From Chaenocephalus aceratus (taxonomy: Eukaryota > Chordata > Actinopteri > Perciformes > Channichthyidae): DNA of 64,000 nucleotides. Within the stretch, counting starts at the first letter, position 1. Each line of letters opens with the position of its first letter. A program made the translations under genes and the position numbers. Of the stretch, positions 53,432 to 64,000 are shown in pieces. The notes under the pieces are model-generated. The model made no database searches. It saw only the letters and a list, made by a program, of their open reading frames with translations, and was not told where the DNA came from. The stretch spans positions 7,750,176 to 7,814,175 of the forward strand of contig CM043807.1 of assembly GCA_023974075.1 (NCBI GenBank). The letters run 5' to 3'.

Positions 53432-54238
53432 GGTGGGTGGGGGGGGAGGAGGAGGAGTTGTGAGGGAGTCATCGCTTCCTCAAGTCCCGGTGGACCCGAG
53501 TGACCTGTCGAGAAGCGCGAGCAAACTGATGATGGCGTTCCGCGATGTGACGGTGCAGTTTGACGCCCAGAACTTCCACGTCTCATCTTCAGTCTTGGAA
53601 TCGTCCACGGTCACCCTCGGCAGCAGCATCCAACCAGAAGGAACCCCCGCCATTGTCACATCTGCTTTCTCAAACTTCACTCCGGCCTCCATACCTCCTG
53701 GCCCCTCACAAGAGCCCCCACCTCCTCATGTTGAACTCCCAGCTGAACCCATATATCCCCCGCCGCCTTCCCAGGAGCCCCCTCCGCCCCCGGAATCAGA
53801 AGAAGACGAGCAGGACGATGATGATTTCCCCGCTCCTCCGCCGAGTGAAGAAGAGATTGGGGATGACGAACAGCCTCCCCTCACCCCTCTGGATAAGATG
53901 GCTGCTCCTCAGAGCCCAGAGGAGATGGTTCCGCCGCACACAGAGCCCCTGTACGCCCCTCCAGCCCTGATGGTGAGCTCCCCCATGGCGCAGCCGCTGG
54001 AGGTGAAGAGGTGCGGCTCAGAGACGGCAGACAACAGCTCGGAGCAGATGAGCAGCAGCAGCACGTCCACAGAGGCCCGCTCCACATCTGAGGCCTCGTC
54101 CAAGGAGGCGCTGCAGGCCATGATCCTCAGCCTGCCGCGCTACCAGTGTGAGAACCCCGCCAGCTGCAAGTCCCCCACCCTGTCCACCGACGTCATGCGG
54201 AAACGCCTCTACCGCATCGGCCTCAATCTCTTCAATGT
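52962..54238 (+). CDS. iqsec2: IQSEC2-like exon with IQ motif, leading to SEC7 domain
   Basis: This 1277-bp exon follows the acceptor ttctatttttag and starts [16 protein letters not shown]. Numbering from the Met at 52968: an IQ motif lies at residues 19-30 ([12 protein letters not shown]), which in this family binds calmodulin; a basic segment follows ([11 protein letters not shown]); residues 91-120 carry the family-conserved [21 protein letters not shown] 15-Ala run (140-154) and a 7-Gly run come next, then Pro-rich and acidic disorder around 240-315, a Ser/Thr-rich stretch, and [14 protein letters not shown], which directly precedes SEC7 in IQSEC proteins. The true end is 54238: the donor GTGAGT leaves GT as two thirds of a Val codon. 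The TGA at 54240 would end only an unspliced reading. IQSEC2 activates ARF GTPases at excitatory synapses. The R/K pattern after the IQ motif favours IQSEC2 over IQSEC1 or IQSEC3. SEC7 and PH were not seen in the window. Confidence 0.9.
53385..53453 (+). repeat. Triplet repeat coding poly-Ala then poly-Gly
   Basis: Within the IQ-motif exon, fifteen Ala codons run from 53385 to 53429: one GCA, four GCC, then ten GCA in a row. Glu-Val and seven Gly codons made of GGT, GGG and GGA follow. The uninterrupted ten-unit GCA block is likely to be length-polymorphic. It remains in frame. Confidence 0.95.
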
Positions 54239-54443
54239 GTGAGTAGCAACTGCATTTTAATTATTTTGATGAGTGGGACTCAATTTTAATTTAGGGCTTG
54301 AGAGGTAGGACATCACTTCTGGTTCATTGTTGACTGGTGAGCCATGACTAACTGCACTAAAATACAAAATCAGGTTTCCGAAAGAGATTAGGACTTCAGA
54401 GTTATTTGTAATGTGGTCATTTATTTATTTATAAAATACTTAA

Positions 54444-55183
54444 AGGTCACCTATTGTGCAAAATTCACTTTTTGATTTCTTTTAATACATAACTATGTTT
54501 CCCCGGTGTGCAAAGAGACTCACAAAGTGTCCGAAAATAAAACCCTCTCTTTTCCTCCTTACCCACATCTCTAAAAACGGTGGTACAACGGAGCTGATCC
54601 AGATTTGCTCCGGTCATGACGACATTACTAAAATGTGGGCTGGATTTTCCCCCACGGCCCTATCAGAAACGTTGCTGTATAAGAAAAATTGCACAACGTG
54701 TTTTGGAAGTAATGGCCTGTGTTTACATTAGCAAGCATCGCTAACACTCGGAGCTAACCTGTACTGGAGAGAGTGTAACAAAGCAGGATATAAAAAAGAT
54801 ACGCACCTTGTGGTCAACCCGCAAGAGAAAAGGCACGTGAGCTCCATACTGTTTCAGAAATAATCCTTGATGTGGTTTGGAACATACTATGGCATTTAAT
54901 CACGGCAGTGATTAGCTGAGTTTCTCCTGGTACACAGCCTTCTCTTCACAGAGCTCACTGTTTGAATGTGGACACTCCAAATGGGCGTGGCCAGCAGCAG
55001 CTCGGCAACATTTAAAGCTACGGACCCAGAATCAGCACTTCTCTAACAGGGCTGAAATAGGGATATGAGGCATGGCTAGAATGGGTGATCTGTTTGGTAT
55101 TTTGAGCAAAACACTTCGGAGACATGCCATTTACAGATCTGAGACCTATAATATATGCCTGAAAATAGTATAATAGGAGACCT
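54444..55183. mobile_element. piggyBac-like MITE with TTAA target duplication
   Basis: A 740-bp element has TTAA on both sides (54440-54443 and 55184-55187). The left end is AGGTCACCTATTGTGC and the right end, reverse-complemented, is AGGTCTCCTATTATAC. TTAA duplication is the mark of piggyBac transposition. There is no transposase frame. It starts 206 bp after the IQ-motif exon. Confidence 0.75.
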
Positions 55184-55187
55184 TTAA

Positions 55188-57609
55188 ATTAATTACTCAT
55201 TTCTCTATTCTTCCAAAAAAAATGTAATAAAAATGAGGTTCTTCAAAGTACGATTTCTCAATTGTGTATTTGTGTAAGCGCAAATATATGACGAGATGGT
55301 AAATCTATTAAAGGAATTTAGTGGCATTTGAGGCCCTCAAAAGAGCAGAGAAAAGCACTTTTCCCCACAGATCCCCACCAGGCTAAAAGTACAAACAGAA
55401 TTGATCCAAAGTCCCAAGTTAGATCTTAGGTGTCATCCTTACTCTCAGAAAAGCAAATCAGGAAAGCGTTGCAAAAGAGAGAGAGGGTTAATTATTGAGA
55501 CGGAGAGCTGAGGGGAGATTGATTTGTCAGAGGAAACGAATGAAAGGAAGAAAATGTCGTTACTCAGAGATGTTAGAAGTGACGGTTGGTTAAGACCTAA
55601 AACTCGTACATTGTTCTTATGCCTTTCTAGCTGTTCATTCTTTTTCAGCACAGAATACACAGTGTTCTTGTTCACAGTTTTTTGTGACATAAAAACATTA
55701 GGCTGCTTAGCTTACACTTGTATTTCAAAGCTTTCACTTTTAAGAGCCTGAAGACTAACTGATGTGTTAATGTCATTTTGGGTAACAATGGCTGGGGTTG
55801 CAGAAGCCTAAACTTCCCAAAGTCTAATATAGACCAGGACAGATACTAATTAAGACAATGTTGATGGTGCTGAGAGAGGGAGGAACTAAGAAACAGCGTC
55901 ATGCCTTTTTTTGTTTTCTTAATATAACCTGTCCACAAGTGGATAATCTAGTTTATAGTGAGATTGAACAAATCAAAACTAATCAGCTGATGATGTGCTC
56001 CTTTGGCCTTGTAAGTACTGCTCGGTTGCAGCTTATGTTAGATCAGGCAAACACAAACACACCTTTTAATCCATTTAATCCCCTTCAGTTCTTGTTTAGT
56101 GCACAAAAAGAAGACATTACTCACCAAGTGTCTCTCTTTTCAAATGAACACTGCCTTACAATGTAATAAAACCATTCCTTCAAACAGCCGCCATATCTAG
56201 TTATGATTGCTTAGCTATGATTGGACAACCCCTGCTTTTTCTGAGATCAGAGCTTGGTAAGGACAACATGTGTTTTATCTGAGATTTATTTCTGGTATGA
56301 CTTGCCTGTATTTTAGCATGTCTTAACCCATACTGATCCAGGAAACTCTTGTGTCCTACTCCTACCAGACCCCCACTGCATTGTCCTCTGTGGCTTCACA
56401 AATTGTCAGCAGATGAATAGACACGTCTGTCTTGGAGAGCTTGTTTATATTAGCTGGTTGCAGCTTTTCAGTCATTGTGAATTCAGTTCTCCCCTGCTGC
56501 CTAGTGAAGAGTGACAGAGCCAGAACCTGATAAGAACTTCCCAGGACGTGTTTCAGACAGGTGCAAGGTGGTTACATGGCAGCGAGAGATAGGAAGAAAA
56601 GCTGTTGCCATGGTGACAACAGTGCATGGGGCCAGCGCGGACTAATTCTGTTTTGTTGATTTGTTGAGAGACACTGAATCCCTATGATGTGTGTCAAACA
56701 GTGTTGTTGTAAACAATTCAACACCTATCATTTCTTAAAAGATCATTTATATTCACATTATAACCAGTTTTTACATATTACATATTGCAGATCTTTGCTC
56801 AGTTTAAGCTACAAAGGCAGAGCAAAATCTAATTAGGGAGCGGTTTTAGATCGGTTTACCCATGAAAACAGCTCTCGTTTTATTTGTCCAACTCTTTAAA
56901 TTCTCCTTTTAGAAATGTTTTCTGACCACATGACTCCTGACACCGGAAAGGAATCTTTAAATGAGCAGATTTGCCATATGCTCTATTAAATCTTCACCCA
57001 GAGCATACCCTAAAGACCTAAACACCCCACACGCTATTTCCATGAACTGGATTCACATATTGAGCCAAACCACTGATGGAGTTGCTGGGTAACAATTAGT
57101 TGGAATACATGAGCGGTGAATTAAAAAAAAAATAATAATGGCAACGATCCACAAAGCCTAAAATTCTCATTAGTCATTGTGCTGCGAGTCGTGAATGTAA
57201 TTAAAAGTTCCTTCAGCGCTGTGTGATCTGGCACCTTGGGAACTAGAATGAAAAATGTTTTAATATTTCAATCCAAGTTTCTTTTGTCCTTGCCACGCCA
57301 AACGATTCTGTGGAAGCTCTCGTTGCTTTCCAAAATACTCCACTTTGACGGAAAATACACTGTTCCAATGGGTGCTCAACCAATACAATCCTTTTTTTTT
57401 GTTGGGATATTGCCCAAATTAAGCTATCTCATACACATTTATAAGATTGGAACACACATTATCTTTTTGCGCACTGCCGAGCTCTGCTGCACAATAAAAG
57501 TGCACAAAAAAGCAGATTAACTTTGACTCAATTCTGGAGCGTTAAAACAAGAGGAGCAGGAACAGGGTGTGGAAGGGGAATAATCCGAAAAGAAAGAAAA
57601 TGTAACGGG
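55188..57609. other. Intronic stretch, nothing recognised
   Basis: No SEC7 exon or named repeat seen. Confidence 0.5.
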
Positions 57610-58400
57610 GTGTGTTTGAACCCAAATGCAGAACACAGGAAACCAGGGAAATATGTAATGTCACCAACTGGATTTAACTAAGCCAATTGGTAAGAGCCTT
57701 CCATTGGATTATTACTGCAGTGAATAATATGTTTCAGCTGGCAACAAGTAACTTAACCCGAGCTGATCAGGTGTTTAACTTCTCATTTCTTTAACAGCAT
57801 GTTAGAATCTTATCAGTCTGTGCTTTTAAATTGGGGTTTTCTATTTGCTTGTGTTTGATATTGTTTTTACATCATGTATGAGAGTTTTTCAGTCTGTGGC
57901 TATAGGTATTTGTCCTATCGGTTTTGTCTTAATGTATTTATGCTGGATTTTATATATGTATTGATGTACAGAGCTTTGGTCAACTCTGTTGTTTTTAAAT
58001 ATGCTATCTAAATCAAATTTGATTGGATTCGATTGGAAGATTTATCCTGCGGTCATGAAAAGGTTGTTAATCGGTTTCAGAAGGGTATAATTATTGGCTT
58101 GCATCAAGCAAATAAAACAACTAAGGATATGGCTGAAACTACTAAAATCGGGGCCGGTGGGTTTTACCTGGAATCAGACAAAAGGCAGGTCAGAGGCAGG
58201 CAAGGTCAGCAACAGGAACTCATGTCCAGAAACAAAATGCTGGACAGTCTTACATGGAAGGCTAAGAACAATCTGGCATTGCGATCATGAGAGGCTTAAA
58301 TACTGGTCTGATTGGAGATGAGTTAGAGCTGGAGCACAGGTGAGCTGATGAGGTGGGAGTGGCTGCCAGTGGGGGGAGGTGGAGCAGGGAAGAAATCCTC
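57610..58400 (+). mobile_element. Mosaic of repeat fragments
   Basis: The order is: a repeat start near gggtgtgtttgaacccaaat (57609); an L2-like tail at about 57958-58035 (cagagctttggtcaactctg ... aaatttgattgg); a Tc1-like transposase fragment (58047-58152, separate entry); and a segment with aaaggcaggtcagaggcagg and onward to about 58390 that resembles the 57610 repeat. It looks like one repeat split by others. Confidence 0.55.
58047..58152 (+). pseudogene. Tc1-like transposase N-terminal fragment
   Basis: One open frame reads HEKVVNRFQKGIIIGLHQAN then KTTKDMAETTKIG. This matches the start of a Tc1-like transposase helix-turn-helix (the GLHQAxKTTKxxAETTKIG pattern). Similarity stops abruptly at about 58152, where unrelated repeat sequence begins. 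No catalytic part is present, so it is a dead fragment. Confidence 0.7.
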
Positions 58401-59499
58401 TACAGTGCATTCATTTTTAGAGATGTATGCCCACATCAAAAGTGGCGCAAAGTACATTAAAACCATTTAAAGGAGAGAACTATGGTTCAAGTTGAGGTCA
58501 GAATTTCGTGAAAGTCTTTCTCAAATGACTAAAAACAGATTGTTTTTTAGTCATTTGAGATTTAAATTATTCATTTTTTTAAATGAAATCCAAATTGAAA
58601 ACTTTAAAGTAGATAAAACGTAAGACTTGAACTTTGAAACTGAGCCCTGACGTAGGGTATTTTCTAAATATAATTTCTTGAACTATCTTTTGCAGACGAC
58701 ATAATGGTTTTGAGCTACTTTCATTATGTCAGTCTACAAATCCCTGCCAGGTAGAAAGGAAGAACAGGATCACTTGGTCAGGCTCTATATTTACTTTTCT
58801 TTCTCAATTAGTTTCCAGACTTTGACTGTGTCACTGAGCGACAGCTCGAGTGGCAGAGCAGGTCTGACTGTATCATTTATCTGTTTGTTCAGATTTGATT
58901 TACGTTTTTTAGGACATACATAGTGGAATCAGGGACAGTACATATTTGTAAATGACTGTTCAATGAAAGACTAGAGTTTTCAGAAAATGACACAGCCTTT
59001 TCTATCTATTTGCAATCCCCTCTTCTCATTCCCCTGATCAAACACCTTGAACGATACGCTGACTTTTTATAAATTGGCTACATGGAAAAGGAGAGACAGA
59101 ACGAGGAAGAGATAGCAAAAAAAAAGGAAGAGTGGGCAATCGAGCTTGGGGCTTATTAGTTCCACCAGTTCATATCCTCCCTCTAATACCTGCACTGGTG
59201 TATCCTTTGCATCTTAAACAGGGCATTTTGCTGAAGGCTAAAACGTGGGTGTTTGATCATGCAGACAAAAAAGCTCACACGTATGCAGACAGTTAGTTCC
59301 CAAAGTATCTGTCTTGCAGCAGGTGGTCTCAGCACCTGAGCAGGCGGAGTACAACAGGTAGAGGAGAGAGTGAACTAAAGAAAGGAACAACTCTTGGAGT
59401 TTGCACTGGCCCGCATCGGGAAAAAAAAGATTCAGTGCTAGAAATGGCGTGCAAAAGCAAGAGAGAGGAACTGAAAGAGACAGAAAATGGGGGAAAGTT
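58401..59499. other. Intronic stretch, nothing recognised
   Basis: A short inverted pair (ctcaaatgactaaaaacaga at 58521, and tttttagtcatttgaga at 58544) forms a hairpin. Nothing else supportable. Confidence 0.5.
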
Positions 59500-60295
59500 G
59501 AGACCCCATTTACACGGGAACGTTTGCGTTTATGCACCGTATGCGTTTTCAAAAAAGTCCGTTCACACGCATTCGGCTCAATCAGTCCGTTCACACGAGA
59601 CCGCTGGAAACGCTGGAAACGCTGTAGTACATATGCCGGGCCTGTAAGTGGCGCTGCTGCCGCCACAAAATACACCAAAAGCAGCGAAGAAGACCCCGGA
59701 GCATGGTTGCCATGGTTGCCCTTCTGTTTATTCTCCGCGGTGGACGGCGTGTTCTCCTGCTGTATTTCTCTCCGGTAGTCCACCAACAGATGAAAAACAC
59801 CCACCTCTCCTCTCCGCCTCTTCCAAGGGACGAGGGAACCGTGCGGCAGAGTTTCCGTTAAAAAAATGTCCGTTAAAGTTTAAATCTTCCGGACAAAATT
59901 AGAAAAGTGCCGGTCAGAGGTCTTCTTTGTTATTTATTGAGCTTTAAAACAAATGAATAACGACTATATAATAATATAAGAATAATAAACGGAGCCTCTC
60001 TTTTCCTCCCCCTCTTCTGACAGCCCAGCAGCTGATCTCTGAGCAGGAGACGTGGGGAGAGGGAGGCGGGTCTATTTAATCGTTATCAGAAAAGGACCAT
60101 ATAGAGGCGTACACATGCACAGAGCCGTTTGACCCCCCAGAGCGTTCCGTTTGCAGATCTATCCACCTTGGGACCCGTTATCGTTTGCGGGGTCCGTTTC
60201 TATCATTTTGTTACGGCCTCGTGTGAACAAAAGGGCAATACGCAAGAGAAACTATGCGGATACAACCCGTATCGTCCTCGTGTAAACGGGGTCTC
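59500..60295. mobile_element. DNA-transposon-like element, 796 bp, with terminal inverted repeats
   Basis: The left end is gagaccccatttacacggga and the right end, reverse-complemented, is gagaccccgtttacacgagg. It is GC-rich inside, with repeated cgttcacacg and cgctggaaacg units. No transposase is seen and no certain target duplication, so the superfamily is open. Confidence 0.75.
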
Positions 60296-60589
60296 TGAGA
60301 GAGAGACTACTTAATAAAGTTCTCACCTTGAGTGTGTGGAATAACAATGACTCCATTATGTGAGGAGAGAGTGTGTCAAGGACACTGCCACCACACAAGG
60401 GAGCTGGGGGGGGGGGAGAATGTGAGGATGGGTGACATGATGCCACATTACTCTTTTTGTATGCATGGCTTTTCCATTAAATATGACTTGGTTAGACATA
60501 GAAGACGTGTTGTGAAAGCATTGACATCAGAGCAGCTCAGGGTGGATTCAGAATGGCTCTCCATCATGCATGGAAATGGAGCACTTTAA

Positions 60590-61057
60590 AGGTGGGGTAG
60601 GTACGTTTGAGAAACCGGCTCGAGATACACTTGTTGTTATATTCCATGGAATGCTCTTAACATCCCGATAGCAATGAATATCTTAAGTGCTTTGACAAAA
60701 AATCCATAAAAAAATGTCATGTGTGGAAGCCATGGTAAAAAGCACGACCAATCATCTGATAATGGCTAAAGTAACTGGATGGCCTACCTGCCTGTCAGCC
60801 TTCCATCTGTGCACAAACTTATCTCGTGCCCTCATTGGTCATGTGCGCGTTTGTGTTTGTTGGAGGAGGGGCTCTGTAAGGAAGTGGCAGATTTTTTCCG
60901 GCTGTGTATTTTCAAATTCTAGCGCACTCGATCTGGTTTTTCCAAAATGACATACCCCACCTCAAGATATCATTGCTATCGGGATGTTAAGAGCATTCCA
61001 TGGAATATAACAAAAAGTGTATCTCGAGCCGGTTTCTCAAACTTACCTACCCCACCT
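60590..61057. mobile_element. piggyBac-like MITE with about 95-bp near-identical inverted repeats
   Basis: TTAA lies on both sides (60586-60589 and 61058-61061). Arms 60590-60684 and about 60964-61057 are reverse complements with only about two substitutions and one indel, beginning AGGTGGGGTAGGTA. The high arm identity suggests a recent insertion. Confidence 0.85.
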
Positions 61058-61435
61058 TTAAGGTTCATGAATTAAATAAAAGGGGGCATAGAAATGTATA
61101 GGGGATGGGGCGAGTGTGAAGAGAGGAATCTGAATACATGAGGGAAGGCTAATTAACGCAGAAGATCAGAGAAGCCTGCCAAACTCCTGCAGAGGGACAA
61201 ACTGACGCCTGAGGAGAGTTCAGGTTTGAGCTTGTTTGTTTGTGCACAAACCTTGCGTGTATTAACATTCTGCCCTTGGTGCTAAATTACCAGACACATA
61301 ATTACTCTGAACTCCAGATGGCCAACAGAGAAAGCATTTATTATTTTTCTAATGCAGCTGGTATGTGTTGTGATTGAGTGTTAGCAAGCAAAAAACATAA
61401 CGCTAAAGCTAATGAACAGAAAGCTGCAACATCTC

Positions 61436-61530
61436 AGGATCAGAATCAGGATCATGTTTATTGCCAGGTATGTTTACACATACAAGGAATTTGCTCTGAT
61501 GTGTGGTGCAAAACACACAACATAAGAAAA
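61436..61530. mobile_element. Fish retroelement tail
   Basis: atcaggatcagaatcaggat followed by tttattgccaggtatgttta and acaaggaatttgctctg is a very common fish repeat edge. Only the end is present. Confidence 0.6.
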
Positions 61531-61819
61531 TAAGGCAAAAAATATAATATAGTTAAATATATATTTAACAAAACAATAAATACAAGTATTAACACCACAT
61601 TTAAATATACAAAATACTCTAAGGAACTAAAAAAAAAGAAACAAAACAAAAATATTCCAAAGTTATCTTACAGTATAAACTGTCGTAAGTAAGCTAAAGT
61701 AATAGATAAACATATCTTCCAGTAATGAATAAACAGTTTAAATAGTTATCAAGTGCAGGATAAATGGTGAAATGGCTCAAGCTATCGATAGCCTATGATT
61801 CCAGCTCTTACCACTCTAA

Positions 61820-62574
61820 TGGCGCTTTTCCACTGCAGGGCCTCGCTCGGCTTAGTACAGTATGGCTAGGCCTCGTTAGGCCTTGTTAGGCCAGGCTCAC
61901 TTTATGCTGCGTTTCCATTACAGTTTAGGAACTGGGGTAGTAACTATAGTAACGCAGTGTGGGCAGAGCCGTGACGTCATCTTCAATGCGAAACACAAAA
62001 CCAACATCAGCCGTTAGCTGTTAGCCCTCAGAGCTCACAGCTCCTCATCTCTGTTCAGAAACTAGACAACAGTTAAACAAGTACAAACCACAGACTGTCT
62101 GTGTCATGGCGAATACAGTCGCTGGTTTATTTATGTCTGTAGGCCGTTGTTGTGAGTGTGGACGGTCGGAGCATATACAGTACAACGTTAGCTTAGCCGA
62201 TCTCCATTCAGAAAACACGCATTTTAAAAGGTTTTTTTGCCTGCCGTCTGTCTGCAGACTTGTCAAAGCATTAATTCATGGTTTTTACTAACCTGTATCA
62301 GTATTTTGCGACTTCGGCATCATTTTGAAACATGTTAAATTACAATTAAATCATGGTAAAATATGTTCATTTTGTTGTAGTTGCCAGCGATTCTCTCACT
62401 AGTTTAGCATACTCAGCCCGGTTGTTGGCCCGGAAAGAACCTCAATTTTGGAGAGCCAGAAAAACTGTGAAAAAGTATCCGCTAGCCAGAACTACGCCTA
62501 GTGGAAACGCAACCAAAAACGGGCCGGGCACGGCACGCTTAAACCGCGCTCCGCACTGTAGTGGAAATGCGCCA
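61820..62574. mobile_element. PIF/Harbinger-like MITE with TAA target duplication
   Basis: A 755-bp element is flanked by TAA (61817-61819 and 62575-62577). The left end is TGGCGCTTTTCCACTGCAG and the right end, reverse-complemented, is TGGCGCATTTCCACTACAG. A three-base TWA duplication is usual for PIF/Harbinger. No transposase is seen. Confidence 0.7.
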
Positions 62575-62577
62575 TAA

Positions 62578-64000
62578 TACCCCTTTCCCACCAAACCTCT
62601 TATTTTTAGCCCCAGTTGTGTTTCCACCACCCAGAGCCAGACTGGTGCTGTGTCATTATATCATCGTTTACGACGTCCCTGATTTTCTCCCCAACGCCGC
62701 TCACAACATCAACAATGGCGTTCTGCATTGGGTCGCTGCTTGTGTCGCTATTAATCATACAAGGCCAGATTAACTTAAAGAACAACTTCTCCAACATTAT
62801 ACTCTTTCCAAGAGTGCAGTGCTTTATTGTTTATTTATGTGGTTCGGCGGTTTCTCTTGTATTAGATGGGTGATGTTAACTGAATCTCATCTGGCTATCT
62901 TGTTTATATCATATATAATTTTGTGGCATAAGCCATTTTCTACAGGCACATTTAAATAATTATACTTAATAATTAAGTAGAACCTCTGTATCATTTTACA
63001 TTTAACCAAATGGACTGAAATATTGTCAGTTCAAATGTATGACACAAGGTTATTGGAGCAATTTTCCCTTTTAGATTAAACTTACTGAAAGCGTTTTAAC
63101 CACATCCTGTTGACATTCATTTAAACATTTCTAAATAACACATTTAGCACATGAAGTGTTAATGCAGGGGTTCATGCAGGGCTCTGGGAATACATTTAAC
63201 AAGGTTGCTTACATAATCGAGTGGAGGAAAGGCATATCATTATATTCTTGCTTGCAACAGCAATTCTGCAGCAGTTCAATGATTCAGGGTTTTCAAGCGT
63301 TTACATTCACACCACTCAATCGTGTTACCGCTCAGAGAAAGGCACAGGGCACGCTAACCAGCCATCAATCTATCACTGGTTAGAATGAAACAGAAATGTA
63401 CACGCATTTGGAAAAATAGGCAACATGCAGCGCTGGCAGTTGGGCTTGTAAAGGCTATGAAACACAGCTGTGAGATATGGCCACTGTGCACAACCCAAAT
63501 AGATCTGAAATACAGGGCCAGTAAAAGAGGATATAAAGGTGTAGCGGGAAGTATGTGATGGAGTCCAAGATATAAAATAAACAAAGTGTGTGTGCAATAA
63601 AGAGGGAGATGTGCATGTCAGGGAGAATGATGTATAGGCATGGGGCCGTTTATCTGGACCCAGGACGCAGATGTCCTTTTAGCCCGACATCTGGATTCTG
63701 TTGCTTTCACTACTCTGTTATTTGTGTCACATCATGTTGTCCTCACAATATTACAGTAATTTATCCTAAACAATGACTTGTATGACCTTGAGGAACAATT
63801 CATATGATTGTTTTCTGCTTTGCCACCTTAACAGCTTAGTTAGACTCAACCACTTGATTAAGTTCCCCTGGTAATAATAGTGTAAGCTGTACCAACAGTC
63901 CAGCCTTTAACATTAAAACAAGCTACTGATTGTCTGATAAGGACAGTCTCTTTGTGCACCCCTCATCTGTATCTATCCATCTTGTTATGAAATCATCAAA
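62578..64000. other. Intronic or downstream stretch
   Basis: The start (ctttcccaccaaacctct to about 62780) may be the truncated end of another DNA element with similar style termini. The rest shows nothing I can support. Confidence 0.4.

Noticed and set aside
54239..54242. TGA after GLNLFNV as the end of the protein
   Set aside because: The GTGAGT donor lies exactly here and the SEC7 domain should follow in the next exon.

Overview
The window looks like chromosomal DNA from a teleost fish, probably a spiny-rayed one. It is AT-leaning and gene-poor, with many long (AC)n/(GT)n arrays, tRNA-derived SINEs, L2-like retroelement tails and cut-and-paste transposons of fish type. The only protein-coding signal I can support is three plus-strand exons of one gene. 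These read as IQSEC2 (BRAG1), an IQ-motif/SEC7 guanine-nucleotide exchange factor for ARF GTPases that works at the postsynaptic density.

The exons lie at 18639-18719, 45226-45955 and 52962-54238. Their splice phases agree: exon 1 ends in AG and exon 2 supplies the C of the split Ser codon, the exon 2/3 junction is phase 0, and exon 3 ends two bases into a codon at a GTGAGT donor. The exons encode a short Cys/His-containing linker, a very long Pro/Gln then Glu/Pro low-complexity region ending in the conserved block [13 protein letters not shown], and an exon carrying the calmodulin-binding IQ motif and a long disordered tail that leads to the SEC7 domain. The N-terminal coiled-coil exons should lie upstream. 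The SEC7 and PH exons should lie downstream; I did not find them by eye in the last 9.8 kb.

Everything else is intron (26.5 kb and 7.0 kb introns plus the flanking intron parts) filled with repeats. From left to right: a CA array and old repeat scraps (1-3.2 kb); a DNA-transposon-like element (3.25-3.92); a 250-bp direct duplication (4.6 and 5.6 kb); a SINE (9.0); a 151-bp hAT-type MITE with an 8-bp target-site duplication (9.88); an L2-like tail (10.1); a broken pogo/Tigger-like element (10.4-11.2); an L2-like LINE 3' end (12.0-12.5); a SINE with its tail motif on both sides (14.6); tandem SINE copies (23.6-24.0); a CA-flanked repeat with telomere-like units (25.3-25.8); a repeat mosaic shared between 27, 28.4 and 32.2-32.8 kb; a 1.2-kb element containing a GC-rich palindrome (35.1-36.3); a 1.3-kb hAT-like element (38.6-40.0); an L2-like 3' UTR with an internal minisatellite (48.4-49.2); and a dense cluster of non-autonomous DNA transposons downstream of exon 3 (54.4, 59.5, 60.6 and 61.8 kb).

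I saw no tRNA, rRNA or CRISPR, no second gene, and no clearly new multi-gene system. The most unusual items are the low-complexity expansion in the IQSEC2-like protein and several structurally intact transposon insertions whose target duplications can be read directly.
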